Below are positions 22,220-34,032 of a stretch of 64,000 bases of DNA, in pieces. Position numbers and translations under genes: made by a program. Source of the stretch: Anniella stebbinsi (Eukaryota; Chordata; Lepidosauria; Squamata; Anniellidae); NCBI GenBank assembly GCA_029215795.1, contig JARDYH010000005.1:34788001-34852000 (forward strand), written 5' to 3'. Under the pieces are notes generated by a model, which saw only the letters and a program-made list of their open reading frames with translations, was not told where the DNA came from and did no database searches. Numbering within the stretch: the stretch's first letter is position 1; each line of letters begins with the position of its first letter.

Positions 22220-24700
22220 ACTCCTGGAATTGGATCTTCTTGGTTTTGCACAAGATCAGGGAGGAAGCCAAGCGCTCTTTCAATTATGTGAGGCAGCAGC
22301 AACTGAGATCAATGAGGCATTGGCCTCCATTCCAGTTAAAAATGCAATTCTAAACAGATCCTTCCCTTGTTACCTACCCAGAGAGGCAACTTGTCTCTCC
22401 GTTTCCTAATTGGTACACTTGAACTTGGGCAAGGTGAAAGGATGCATGCAGCTGAGTTCTTGCTAGTGTGGCAAGTAAAAAACGACAGTGGAGGGGAACT
22501 GCTTGTGGCCCGCTGGCCAAGTTGTGTTATGGAGAAGCTCTCGGGGGCTGCATTGCAGTGGTGGGCGGGACCAAAGACAAAAGAGGAGGGCCAAAAGACC
22601 AGCATGTTGTAGTTTAGTACTCTTGTTGCATGTTACTACTAGGCCTTAAGAGAAGTATTTCAAGCTTTTAGAATGAAAGAGTGGGAATTGCACAAAAGCT
22701 CGGAAGCTATCAATCGGTGGTTGGGAAAGGGGCGTGGCCAGGAGAAGGGGGCGCGGCCCTCTGGGGAACCCCAGAGGGGCAGAATGGAATCTCAGGATGG
22801 CCAAAAGTGGCCTCCGGACCCAAGGTTCCCTACCCTTGCTTTAAGAGGTAAGCTGGGGAATTTCACCTGGTGCTTCTCACCACTGCTTCGTGCCAAGCCT
22901 AACTCTCTGAAATTCCCTGCTCTACGCAGCTATTAATAAAAGCGCAGATGCCTCCCCCCCTCCCCTCTTGCCACTTTTGTATCTGGTTACCCTAGCAAAT
23001 CATTTCATGCTACAGCTGATCAGATCTGGTCACAACGAGCCAGGAAGTTCTAGTCAGACAAGGTAGGCTATGACTAGTTTATTTATAGTAGCATTTATAG
23101 GCTGCTTTTCCACCAAAAAAAATACAGCATTTTTTTTTAAAAAAAACTCCAATCACAATATTATTTAAAACGTCATGTGAAAGCAGCAGCAATAGAATTC
23201 AAACAAGGCATCTGTTTGAATCTCAGGTATTGGAATGGCAACAAAAACATCAATTGCAGCAATAAATAAACAATAAATATTAAGGAGCGACAACAACAAC
23301 ATTAAGGGCTTCTTTAAACTAGCAATTTATAGTAGGCACGTGACTAGCCATTTACGGATGTTCACGGGTCATTTTGTAGGTCTCCCATTCCTTTTCCTGT
23401 TTTTTTCCATAAAAACAAAACAAACCAAAAAAACCCTCAGGAACTAATTTCTTCTTATATATGTCAGAATTTGTCAGGATTTCCTGCTGTGTGCAGTCAA
23501 AGTTGCGCTATAAAACCCTTGCTAGAGGGCACTGTCCCATTGAACTGTATGGGCGGAGAGGTTTTACATTACAGGCCATGTGGTTGCCATTCCCTTCCTG
23601 TGTAATTTAGCTCATTTTAAATGCAGAAGAGAAGTAGGAAGCAGAGGGACGGTAAGGAAACGCGATTTCCCCCCAACTGAAAGCCCTCTAAGTCATATGA
23701 GATCAAAGGCACAACAAAAGCCAAACAGCCTTGGCCGCCCAGCAAAACACCAGTAATGAGCGATCCAGGCAAAGTTTCACAGGGAGGGACTACTACAGCA
23801 GCCTACTGAAAAAGCCCTATTTGTAGGCGCTGCCAGCTGCAAAGCTTCCCAGTTAGCACTCAGATGTCCTGTTCCTTTCAATGGGAGAGTGCAGTGGTCC
23901 AATGGACTGTACCACTTCAGGGTGCAGATGGAAGGGGTGGACCGGGGTCACAATTCTAAATGACTCCCTGTATTGTTGTATTTTGAAACGCCCTGCCAAT
24001 TGAAAACGTTGCTTGTTGTGTTGGTTTTCTGTTCACACACAGTTTTGAGACGTACGGGGCTGCATTTCATAAAAATTAAATGAATAATAATGTGACTCCC
24101 CCACCCTTGGTCTGATGTGGTACAGTCTATTGTAGCACCTCAACCTGCAGCCACTTCATTCTGCTTCATTTGTTGGCCAGGCCTCAAGCAATCCTGAGGG
24201 AGTAGTAAGGGTCACTGGACTCATTGGGCCTTTATTTCTGAGTAAAAGCTGCATAGGGTCGGGCTGTAAACAACTCCCCCTGAAATCCATGGGGTGGACG
24301 AGTGCTCAGCTGTGACAGGATTGTGCCCTCCCCACTTCTTGCTCCCTGCATGAGTCTTACAGCTGCCACTGTCCACATGGTGGATTGGCGAAGACAGGTG
24401 AGGGAACAGTGCAGGCTCAGATTTCTCTCACACAGATTGCGGGAGTCAGGTTGGTAGAAAGGCCCTTGATGCTGTGCTCAATTTCTAAGTGGTAGGCTTG
24501 CAAAGCTTTAATGGATTAAGTGGGGCAATTAATCAACTAAGCTTTTCACTGGAAATTAACACACACACACACAATCAGTGGGCTTGACGACATGCAAAAA
24601 TTTTGGGGCTCTTGAAAGATCAGTCACCATGTGTTGTTGTTGTTTAAAAAAAAATAGAAAAGGAGGAGAGCATCCAAATCAGGACAAAAAAAAAGGGGGA
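22220..24700. other. Mixed unique DNA, no gene seen
   Basis: It includes GC-richer sequence at 22480-22900 without a CpG-island signature, A-rich tracts at 23110-23160, and high-complexity DNA. No supported exon. Confidence 0.3.
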
Positions 24701-24714
24701 GAAGCAGATTCTCA

Positions 24715-24955
24715 GGATGCTAAAGTACTTTATTACAAAGCCCAATGCGTTCCGGCCTGTGTTTTTTAAGGCCTTCTTCAGATGTCTGCAGAAAGATAAG
24801 AGATGTCTGCAGAAATACTCCTAATAAGATGATAGTCTCCTATGATAATCACTGGCCAATCTCCAGTAATTATCGTAGGAGGCTATCATCTTGTTAGGAG
24901 TATTTCTGCAGACATCTCTTATCTACTCCCTGAAGAAGGCCTTAAAAAAAAAAAA
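24715..24955. mobile_element. Penelope-like terminal repeat with inverted pair
   Basis: The left part reads AAGCCCAATGCGTTCCGGCC then AAGGCCTTCTTCAGATG. The right part reads CCCTGAAGAAGGCCTT. Inside, two 56-base arms (24794-24849 and 24869-24924) are near-perfect reverse complements around a 19-base loop. The words CCCAATGCGTT-CGGCC and CCTTCTTCAG also occur at both ends of the Penelope-like remnant at 56.1-57.5 kb. This looks like an inverted pair of the same terminal repeats without the coding part. Confidence 0.55.
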
Positions 24956-25009
24956 TAGGCCACATGGGCAGGCAGATTCATATGGGAGCAGAGCTGTAGT
25001 TCTAACAGA

Positions 25010-25125
25010 TTCCCCAACCTGGTGCCCTCCAGATGTTTTGCACAACAACTTCCAGCATTCCTGACCATTGGCCATGTTGGCTGGGGCTGATCTGGAAGGC
25101 ACCCATTTGGGGAAGTTGATCAAAG
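25010..25125. mobile_element. Family D palindromic repeat
   Basis: CCCAACCTGGTGCCCTCCAG to GAAGGCACCCATTTGGGGAA, with the core TCCAGCATTCCTGACCATTGG. Confidence 0.75.
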
Positions 25126-25429
25126 GCAAGGGCTCAGAGGTACTGCAGGAAGAAAGGCTTGTCCATTGAAGGTAGGGCGAGGTAGGGTAAGTAGCTTTCT
25201 GGGTGGGGGAGGCAAAGAATCATATCCAGCTCAGCCACAAACACACTGGGTGGTTGAAAAGTCAGAAATAAGGTTCCCTATCCTTCACAGAGGGATGAAG
25301 ATGAAATGGGGAAACATTTTGCACTGCTCTGCAAATGATGCAGCGCTATATAAATTCTTAATGCTACTTGTCCTTTGTATATGTCAACAGACATCCTGAT
25401 CTGTTATGCAACTCCTTTGGCAAATGCGT

Positions 25430-25960
25430 GCAGGCTTTCACCTCCTAAATTTGGTTACATTTCTCATTAAAGGCTTGTTGACCTAAACCTCCTTTCATTG
25501 CTGAAGCAGTTAACAACGTTATACTTGCAAATTACCAAATATATGGAATGTGCAGAGCTTATTTTGGAGACAGATGCTCATAATGACAGGGAAAAGATGT
25601 CATAGACTCCAAATCCCCAACAGAGAAAATCTCAGTGTGAATAACACGAGCGCGTTGAGTTAATCTCCAGGATGTGGGATTACCATGGGATAAAGGGCAT
25701 TTCCCCACCAACAGCTGCTCAAGTCTGTGCACATTAATTGTACATGTAAATGGCTGCTCAAATTGTCATAATTTCAGCTGCACATGGAATCACGTCAACC
25801 ATGGTCAGTGTGTCAATTGTAATCACATCTGGTTATGCACATCTGTCCTTGCAAGCAGCTGCCATTAATAGCCACAAATCTGGCACGAGAAAGCTACCAT
25901 TTCACTGTGAGCCAGAATCAACATACTCTTGGAGGTGCTTTTTCACATGAGTTATTTAAC
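25430..25960. other. High-complexity block, candidate conserved noncoding element
   Basis: No repeat signature and few simple runs. It is dense in homeodomain-like TAATTG/CATTAAT words and E-boxes: CAGCTG occurs at about 25710, 25778 and 25857, and ATTAAT nearby. Two open frames here have no known domain. The texture is like vertebrate developmental enhancers, but that is an impression. Conservation cannot be judged from one sequence. Confidence 0.3.
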
Positions 25961-25986
25961 CCCATTAGACTTTGCCACCTGGTGTC

Positions 25987-26030
<44 letters not shown>
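25987..26030. repeat. (AAT)n microsatellite
   Basis: About 14 uninterrupted AAT units. Confidence 0.97.
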
Positions 26031-26032
<2 letters not shown>

Positions 26033-26163
26033 GTAAGCCAAATCTTGCATAGCAAGGCTGGGGGGCTTTAGGTACATTTGAATTCCCACTGCTAGCTAAA
26101 ATTAATCTGCAATGAGAGGCTCAAGAGGACCTCTCTTGGAAGGGAGTTCAATAGGGTAAGTGT

Positions 26164-26276
26164 GCAATCCTATGTATGTTTAGACAGAAAAAGTCCTACA
26201 ACTTCCAGCTTTCCCCAGCCAGTAAAATGCTGGGAATTGTAGGAGTTTTTTTTCTGTCTAAACATGCCTAGGATTG
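26164..26276. mobile_element. Palindromic MITE-like repeat, family E
   Basis: Left arm GCAATCCTATGTATGTTTAG, then ACAGAAAAAGTCCTACAACT. The right arm is the reverse complement (AGTTTTTTTTCTGTCTAAAC, ATGCCTAGGATTG). A short CCCCAGCCAGTAAAATGCTG centre lies between. No coding capacity. Confidence 0.8.
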
Positions 26277-26309
26277 AGTCTTAAGGATCACAACAGAGAA
26301 GGCCCCAGC

Positions 26310-26445
26310 CCAGCATTCTCCAACTTGTTGCCCTCCAGATGTTTTGAATGACAGCTCCCAGGATTCCTAACCATTGACCATGCTGGCTGGAGTAGATATG
26401 AGTTAAAACATCTGGAGGAGACCAAGTTGGGGAAAGCTGTTACTA
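26310..26445. mobile_element. Family D palindromic repeat
   Basis: CCAACTTGTTGCCCTCCAGA to ATCTGGAGGAGACCAAGTTG. The core is GACAGCTCCCAGGATTCCTA. Confidence 0.75.
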
Positions 26446-26639
26446 ACCCCACTCCTCTCAATATTATCTGGAAATAGGACACAGAGCCAAGCCTCACCTG
26501 CATATTTCAATAAATGGCACCATTTACATGAATCCAGGCATTCCTGAAAATATTGTGGACTCGGATTGCTTAGAGCTTTATACATCACAGCAAACATCTT
26601 GAATCATCCCCAGAAGACAACTATGTAGGAAACAGTGTT

Positions 26640-26900
26640 ATGCATGTGTTCTGGAGCTGTAATAAAATTAAACGCTGATTGCATTTAGTATTTTATTATA
26701 TTGAACAGAACACAGGTTATAATATTCCAACTGAACCATTAAGAGTATTACTAAATTATTTGGAAGGATGCATTCCTATATCTGATGCTGAGATGATTAC
26801 AATGGCAGTTAATGTATTGGGAAAAGAAAGTAGCATCACCTCTCTCAGATTGGTTCTATATGATTTTGGATATGCCTGTAATGCACAAATTTAAATAAGT
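26640..26900 (+). mobile_element. L1-like LINE ORF2 C-terminal fragment
   Basis: The frame from about 26680 contains NTGYNIPTEPLRVLLNYLEG, followed after about 40 codons by a VLYDFGYA segment. This pattern resembles the C-terminal end of vertebrate L1 ORF2, where a FW--V---I--LTG---P-DP---LL block precedes a W---VW--A/Y motif. The N-terminal parts are absent and stops flank it, so it is a truncated fossil. Confidence 0.55.
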
Positions 26901-27279
26901 ATATTCAGGCTCGTGAAAATCAAATATATGAAAATAAATTTGTAAGGAAGTGGCCAATTTTCATTTGTTTTGGGAATGATACATTTGAAGATGATGCACG
27001 TCCCTACTCATTGTTTGCTTAGTATAAGGAATCAATCTCCTCTGTAGCTCTTCTGTTTTGTTTTGCTAATAAAGTTGCAGTGAAGTGACCAGTGCCAATG
27101 CAGTGCATGTAGAGGAATGTCTGTGTATTCATACCAGTATGCAATGTGTAATCCTTATACTGCGTTATACAGTTTTGTATATATTTTCTTTCTAAAGATG
27201 CATTAATAAACTTGTACAAAAACAAAGACGCAAAGGAATAGTGTTACTTATATGTTCCCTCTTGCCAGCTCTAACTACA

Positions 27280-27422
27280 ACGGGCTTTCCCAACTGGGTG
27301 CCCTCCAGATGTTTTGGACTTTGATTCCCATCATCCCCAGCCAGTGTGGCCAATGGTGAGGAATGCTGGAAACTGTAGTCCAAAACACTATGTGGGGAGC
27401 ACCAAGCTGGGGAAGGTTGAAC
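27280..27422. mobile_element. Family D palindromic repeat
   Basis: CCCAACTGGGTGCCCTCCAG to GGGGAGCACCAAGCTGGGGA, with TCCCATCATCCCCAGCCAGT and GGAAACTGTAGTCCAAAACA inside. One of the better preserved copies. Confidence 0.8.
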
Positions 27423-27429
27423 TAGGAGC

Positions 27430-28665
27430 AAAGTTCCTTCCAGTGCAGTTGGAATTCCCCTAGAATGATGCACTGATGGTGTAAACTGGGATTTATCCTG
27501 CCCCTTCAGAGTGAACCACAGGCACTTTGCATGTCACTCGTACATCGAAGCCTGGTAACTGGGCTTTAGCCGGTGCCTGATGCAATTGCAACTTGGCTAC
27601 GGTGTACTGCCGTCATCACAAATTGTGGTGTTGTATTAGCAGAAGAGACGTCACATCATATCCTACACACCACAGTGTTTGCATTGGATGGGAACATCAG
27701 ATTATACTAGCAGATCCAAGTATTTGTCTTAACTGGCTCTGCATAATAATAAGCCAAAAAAGTGAAAGAGATAATGGTGGAACAAAACAAAGAAAATTGA
27801 TTCCACAGGTGTAGCATTAACTGTCAAAGATGGTATATTCCACTAAAAAGTGTACATATTTATTTATTGGAAAAATACCATATTTGGCACTGTTTTCCAT
27901 ATTTGTGCACATTTATCATGCGACTATCAAGGCTGCTGCTTTTAACTCTCATGCTACATAATAATGAGTTTCATGAATGCAGCTGGCAGAAAAGAAATTT
28001 GTATTGGAAAACTTTCTTGTGTTGGATTGATTGTGATTTGCTACTGGGAGAAAATGGCACAGAGAATCACAGAACAGGAAAATCTACAGGATAAAAAAGT
28101 TTTGAGTGGCGATCTAGCGTGAGTATCACATTGGATTCTTGGACTTAGGTGTGTTCCCACCAAAGCCTGTCAAGATGCTATTTTCAGTAGCAGGTTAATC
28201 CATTGTTCCATGTTGTTCATATATTACCCTTCCGACTGCCAAATTGGCATGAATGATATCTTTTACATTTATTTTTAGAGATGTGACAGTGAGGATGTGT
28301 CACAACCTGCTATGCTTGTGATTACATCTGAACTGAATGTGCAATTAATCCTTTCCATCACCTTCCCTTCTATACACCCTTTTCCCCAATGTTCTCTCTC
28401 TCTTGCTGCCAACAAGCAGAAGGGAGATATATATTAGTACATTCCCAATAGATTTGCATCCAGCTGCTTGGAGAGATTCCAGCAGATTCATAGCCTCATA
28501 ATCTGCTTAATCCAGAGGCTGGGCCACCACCCTCCCCTTGGAGTCATTCCACACAAACCTTATGCAAGTGAACAGCAGTTGTGCATGAGAATGGTAGCAG
28601 TATTCTTGTGCAGCATCCAGACATTTCAATCGGCTTGCAGGGGAGAATTTTCTAGTGGATTATGC
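27430..28665. other. Unique DNA, no gene seen
   Basis: Moderately AT-rich high-complexity sequence. Short frames have no recognised product. No repeat termini found. Confidence 0.35.
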
Positions 28666-28670
28666 CCTCT

Positions 28671-29000
28671 TAGGGTGACCATATGGAAAGGAGGACACAT
28701 CACCTGTATCTTTAACAGTTAAATAGAAAAGGGAATTTCAGCAGGTCTCGTTTGTATATATGCAGCACCTGGTGAAATTCCCTCTTCATCACAACAGTTA
28801 AAGCTGGAGGAGCCCTGCCCTCTTTTGTATCTGGTCACTCTAGTAAAAGACAGCAGGGCTCCTGCAGCTTTAACTGTTGTGATGAAGAGGGAATTTCACC
28901 AGATGCTGCATGTATACAAATGACACCTGCTGGAATCCCCTTTTCTATACAACTGTTAAAAATACAGGAGCCCTGTCCTCCTGTTCATGTGGGCACCCTA
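28671..29000. mobile_element. hAT-like foldback element, family A, copy 2
   Basis: Ends TAGGGTGACCATATGG and CATGTGGGCACCCTA, 330 bp, with the same nested inverted halves as the copy at 8709-9028. The flanks do not show an obvious direct repeat, so this copy is older or its flanks have changed. Confidence 0.85.
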
Positions 29001-29329
29001 ACTAATGCAAATTAGACTAATCCCCCCCCAAGTGAAAACTGATCTGCAAGTCCATGGAATCCATGGCCAGATCTACACCTAAGGAGCATCTCTACACTAA
29101 GGGAAATCATGGTTAACCAGGGGCTGTTGTGCTTCCTGATTCTTGGCATGATGGATATGAGCTGATTACACTGGAGGAGAGGGGTAACAAGGCAGAAGAT
29201 GCTGCTGTTTCCCCAGGGCTCATTTAAAGGCTTGAATAGGGAATGCCTCTATCCCTCCCTGGGATGTGTGCAAAGGAGGGGAGAGGAAGTCTTGTTTTCC
29301 TAGGTTAACTTGTGCTGTTTCCTCGCAGA

Positions 29330-29455
29330 CCCCAGGAAAGCCAGGACTTACTTCTGACTAGACAGAAGACCCTCAGCACACTTGGGAGTAGGTCCCATTG
29401 AACACAATAAGACTTACTTCTGAGTAGACATAAGACTGTCAGCACACTTACTTGG
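29330..29455. mobile_element. Two GGGACTTACT-type repeat fragments
   Basis: CTTACTTCTGACTAGACAGAAG, then TAGGTCCCATTGAACACAAT and AGACTTACTTCTGAGTAGAC. They are partial copies of the unit at 40186-40272. Confidence 0.5.
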
Positions 29456-29496
29456 GAACTTGAAAGGGTGCTCTTCGTGGGGTGGGAGATCAGATC

Positions 29497-29802
29497 TAGG
29501 GTGACCATGTGAAAAGGAGGACAGGGCTCCTGCATCTTTAACAGTTGTATAGAAAAGGGAATTCCAGCAGGCGTCATTTGTATGCCTGCAGCACCTGGTG
29601 AAATTCCCTCTTCATAACAACAATTAAAGCTGCAGGAGCACTGCCCTCTTTTGTATCTGGTCATGCTAGGTAGGGCTTCTGTAGCGAAGAGGGAATTTCA
29701 CCAGCCACTGCAGGCATACAAATGACACCTGCCGAAATCCCCTTTTTTATTCAACTGTTAAATGTACAGGAGCCCTGTCCTTCTTTCCATACGGTCACCC
29801 TA
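29497..29802. mobile_element. hAT-like foldback element, family A, copy 3
   Basis: Ends TAGGGTGACCATGTG and ACGGTCACCCTA, 306 bp. It is flanked by a perfect 8-bp duplication ATCAGATC (29489-29496 and 29803-29810). This supports a hAT-type mechanism. Internal order as in the other copies, with a small deletion near the centre. Confidence 0.93.
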
Positions 29803-30569
29803 ATCAGATCTGCCTCCCTTTATTTCAGGGAGACATGTTACCCCCTTATCCCTTGATTGCAGACATGGGGAAGTCCTTCTTAAGCAAGTTCATAGCGAAC
29901 TCCATCTCTACACACTGCCAATTTCATGCCATTCGGGTTTATTCCAGCTTTTCTTTGAGCTATTTTATAATGGAATAAGGGAGGAGCCATGGGAGACATC
30001 CTGGCTGATGCAGAACTCGTGAAAGGGACCCATGAACTTCCGGGAGTTGCCAGCCTTGAGTTTGCTTTATTTTGCTCATGCGAAAGAAGCCCTATGTCAA
30101 ATAATTAGAATCCCATCGTGGTAGTGCTATAGACCTCTTGCGCATTTATACCTCATAGGACACACAATTACATTTCTTGAGGTATTTTGGATCATGTGGA
30201 ATGAAAAGCAGGGAATACCACTAGGAGCTCCTTCAGACAGAGGGAAATCACATTCCCTTACTGTGGCTCTGCTTCCTGCATCTCTTCCGCTTCTGCAATG
30301 AGCTGTAATTTCATGAGGAAGAGAGCAGTGACCATGTGGCTTCAACACCCTCAATGCAGTTGAATGGGACAGCACCCTCTAGTGGGCATTTTATAGTTCC
30401 CAGAAGAGTTGGGTTTTCTGAGGCTTTATTTTTAGCACTAGATTGGGAAAGTGGAGTGGGAGATGCACAGGAGGCTGACGGCAGCATCAGAATGACCCAT
30501 GAACATCCGTGAGTGGCCAGTAACAAGCATGCTATAAAATGCTCATTTAAAGAAGCTCTATGAAAGCAG

Positions 30570-30645
30570 TCTATAGAATATGTAATATGCCCCCAACAGA
30601 AAGTTCAATACCGCTATAAAGCAGTAGTGTAGTTCTAGCCCATGT
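30570..30645. mobile_element. Family F fragment
   Basis: Contains CCCCCAACAGAAAGTTCAATAC and CGCTATAAAGCAGTAGTGTAG, matching the interior of 13323-13483. Both termini are missing. Confidence 0.5.
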
Positions 30646-30799
30646 GACCCAGAAAAATGTGGTTTGCCTAGGAATCCACAGGTCAGATTCATAAAAATGC
30701 GAACTCATTTGAATCCATCATGGATTTCTCTGACATCCCTACTTATAAGCTGCTCAATACCTCATCCCACTGGCTTGTGTTCTGAGGGGCAAAATAGAA

Positions 30800-31260
30800 A
30801 TTACTTGAAAGACGTTGGTCCCCTCTACAAGAATTCGGTTTGACGCCTCGTTGTCCGATTATGCGCATCTTCTCCCAATCGCTTTTATGGTAAATCACTG
30901 TACGTGGGAGGTGGTTAAGCGCATAACTGGTGGCCTTACCAATTGTATGAAACGTGCTTTAGAAGTGTTTAATGCAGAGAATCGCTTGTTTACATGGTCA
31001 TAAGGCACTTTAATGGCCGTGGTAAATTAAAACTTGCTATTTAACACGCATTCGATGATGTGCACAATCGGAGAGAAAAAGCGCCTCAACCCCCAATTTG
31101 CGCTCTGCTCTTGTAGAGGTAAATTTTTTAATGCACCTTGAAAGAGCTTTAAATCGCTGATATCTTTTATTTTTTTGTTTTAGGCTCTAGATGCAGGGCG
31201 CCCGCTCTGGATCAGGGATGTGATTTTAACCCTTCCCCGCTTTTAAGTGCCTGGTCCAGA
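30800..31260. other. CpG-bearing high-complexity block, candidate conserved element
   Basis: Non-repetitive sequence with many CpGs relative to its AT-rich setting (for example GGTTTGACGCCTCG, AAGCGCATAAC, AAAAGCGCCTC). It includes a 62-codon open frame (30815-31003) without a domain I know. A possible splice acceptor (TTTTTTTGTTTTAG) lies at about 31170-31183. It could be an ultraconserved noncoding element, an unrecognised exon, or a small regulatory region. The retention of CpGs outside an island suggests constraint or low methylation. I cannot choose among these. Confidence 0.35.
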
Positions 31261-31997
31261 TAGGGGTGGGGGTGCCCTTGCCATTCTCTTGCAAAATAAT
31301 GGTCCATTTGCTTCCTGGAGCTTCAGATCTTTAAAAACCAACCAGAGAACAAATAATGTTGATTGAGCAAGAAGCACATCCGCCCTTCTGTTTTCCTGAA
31401 GTGGTTGCTACTTAAGCCTTGACCCCCCCCCCAACTACCCTATTTTTAAATAGTTTAGTTCACTCAGTTCCAAAGACTCCACGCAATTAAATATACATGA
31501 AAGAAATCAGTTTATATAGCTACGAAATATGTCTGTAGCAGTTGGGGGGGGGGGAGAACTCTTAAGTCCTCTGCCACTACTAGCCTCACCACTGCAACAA
31601 AGTGAGAGCCAAAATATATGTCATGTAGGCTCCATCATCAGTTGATAGCAGCTTAAACGATGACCTGTGAATTCTGCTGCCAAGAAGTGCCTGTGAGTCC
31701 AGCCGTAGAAATTGCCACTCATTTCCACATGTAATGTAAACATGATGATTTTTTTCCTAAAATAAAACTTCAGTGCAGGAAAACGTATGCAAGCTGCATG
31801 TCACATGTGATCCATTTTGCTGGATGTACACACACTTGGATGCTACAGTCAGCAATATGTTCCAGAGGCATGCATGTGTGAAGAACCAGCTTCTAAACTC
31901 TCCAAAAATGTACATGCTCTGAAACACATGTATGACCATTACACAAGGCCATCAGCAAAAAAGTGATGTCTATGTAGAAAATCCACTTGCTGTTAGG

Positions 31998-32307
31998 TAG
32001 GGTGACCATATGAAAAGGAGGACAGGGCTCCTGTATCTTTAACAGTTGTATTGAAAAGGAAATTTTGGCAGGTGTCATTTGTATGCATGCAGCACCTGGT
32101 GAAATTCCCCCTTCATCACAACAGTTAAAGGTACAGGAGCCCTCCCTCCTTTGAATCTGGTCCTGCTAGGCAGAGCTCCTGCAGCTTTAACTGTTGTGAT
32201 GAAGAGGGAATGCTGCATGCATACAAATGACACCTGCCGAAATTCCCTTTTCAATACAACTGTTAAAGATACAGGAGCCCTGTCCTCCTTTCCATATGGT
32301 CACCCTA
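31998..32307. mobile_element. hAT-like foldback element, family A, copy 4
   Basis: Ends TAGGGTGACCATATG and CATATGGTCACCCTA, 310 bp. It is flanked by an 8-bp duplication with one mismatch, CTGTTAGG and CCGTTAGG. Both halves are nearly perfect reverse complements. Confidence 0.93.
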
Positions 32308-32809
32308 CCGTTAGGTACATGGGAAGTGCCTTAACAGTTGTATTGTGGCATAAACCTTCATGGACTAGAGTCCACTACACCAGATTTAGAAGTATGAGTG
32401 TGGGTGGATGGGTTTTAATTTCAAACTGCAGCTGGAGCCTTTGGGGTGGGAATGGGGTTACAAATACAAGTGGATGGATGTGTCCAAAGGTCATTTTTGA
32501 ACCCTATTCCCTTCTCAAGGCTAGGCAATCACACTGTAATCTGTTTGTATTACCATTTTAATGGATGAAAGCATTCATCGACTGTTCCAATTAGCCACTT
32601 ACTTGAATTTTGTTTTTAATCTGATTGGAGCTGCCCCCAATCAAAGGTAATTGACAGCAAAAAATTAAAGCCATCAATATAAAATAAATACAGCAACTAA
32701 ACAACCTACCTCTAAAATCTAATACAGTAGCAAGAGGATGCCAACGATTCAACTAGCTACTACAAACCAGCATTAAAGGATAAGAACAGCGTTAAGATAT
32801 CATGCACTA

Positions 32810-32945
32810 AACCACAGATAGGCAATCTCATGCCCTCCAGATGTTTTGGACTTCAGCTCCCAGAATCCCTGACTATTGGTCATACTGGCTGGGGCTGATG
32901 GACGTTGTAGTTGCAAAGGCCTGGAGGACACCAAATTGCCTAGCC
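32810..32945. mobile_element. Family D palindromic repeat
   Basis: GGCAATCTCATGCCCTCCAG to GGAGGACACCAAATTGCCTA, with CTTCAGCTCCCAGAATCCCT inside. Confidence 0.75.
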
Positions 32946-33022
32946 CGCACTTAAAGATCAGGAGAATAAAGCAGTCTTCGCCTGGCATCTACAAACACAA
33001 TAGTGTTAGACTGGGTTTGGTC

Positions 33023-33777
33023 TAGGGGTGTGCACCGGATCCGGGGGAAATCGGATACAATTATCTGATTTCTGATCCCCGCATCTGGATCATCCGATCT
33101 GATCCGAACTGGTCCGGAAGGACCCGATCCGGTTCGGATAAGATCGGAGGATTGGACCCCCTCTTGCCCCTCACGCTCCTTTCCTGCCGCCCTGGCAGGT
33201 AAGGTGTGCGAGGGGCGGGAGGGGATTACCTGCCGGGGCTGTCCACTACCATCTGCTGTCACCCGCGCAGTGGATGGCACCAGCAGTTAAGGAGCGAGAG
33301 GGGCAAAGGGTGGGAGGCGGAAGGCGGGAGGCCCCCCCTTACCTGCCGGGGCGTCCGCTTCTCTCCGGTGCGTGTCTCTACTGAGAACCAGGCTTCGCGG
33401 CCTGGTTCTCAGTAGAGCGCCACCTGGCGCTCTACTGAGAACTAGGCTGCGAAGCCTGGTTCTCAGTAGATTGGACCAGCGGACGGCAGTGGATGGCAGC
33501 GGGCGCACCGGCAGGTAAGGAGAGCGAGTTGGGGGGGAGGGACAGGGAGGGGGGTGTTAGGCCCCCACTCACCTGCCCCCATGTTTTCGCCATAGGCTTG
33601 CATGGGGGGAAAGCTTTCTTTCCCCCCATGTAAGCCTATGGCAAAAACAGCTAAAATGGTGTCCGATCTGAAAATCGCACGTCCGATTTTCAGATCAGAA
33701 TTGGGTCCGAACTGAACTGAGGCCTCGGTTCCGGTTCCGATCCCGGTTCCGATCCGGGGGGGCCATGCACATCCCTA
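33023..33777. mobile_element. GC-rich hAT-like element, family B, copy 1
   Basis: A 755-bp element with ends TAGGGGTGTGCACCGGATC and GCCATGCACATCCCTA. It is flanked by an 8-bp duplication with one mismatch (GTTTGGTC/GTTTGGAC). Inside are GATCCGAT-rich subterminal regions and two palindromes of the form CTACTGAGAACCAGG...CCTGGTTCTCAGTAG (33378-33415 and 33431-33470). CAGGTAAG octamers occur at 33196 and 33512, with inverted CTTACCTG or TTACCTGC partners. No transposase is encoded; frames here are short and shift phase. It is an unusually CpG-rich non-autonomous hAT-like element. Confidence 0.9.
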
Positions 33778-34032
33778 GTTTGGACGATCACAGTAGGGGG
33801 AAGAAGCCATTGTGGCTTCTCCACCCACCCTTAAGCCTGCTGCAAATGCAACCTCCATTTGCGAGTCATGGTTTGCAGGGTGCATATGACCCTGCCATGC
33901 CTTGAGCTGGGTTTGGATGACAGGGCAACCTCTACTGCAGTGCAGGGAACAATGCAAATGGTAGACAACTGAGCAGCAGGGGCGGGGGCAGAAGCCACGA
34001 TGTCTCCTTCCCCCGCTGCGATTGTCCAAATG

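Noticed and set aside
29305..29664. 119-codon minus-strand frame
   Set aside because: Most of it is the left half of a family A foldback element; similar translations appear at the other copies.
33023..33777. Idea that the GC-rich block is a CpG-island promoter
   Set aside because: Inverted termini and a flanking 8-bp duplication show it is a mobile element, though promoter activity is not excluded.
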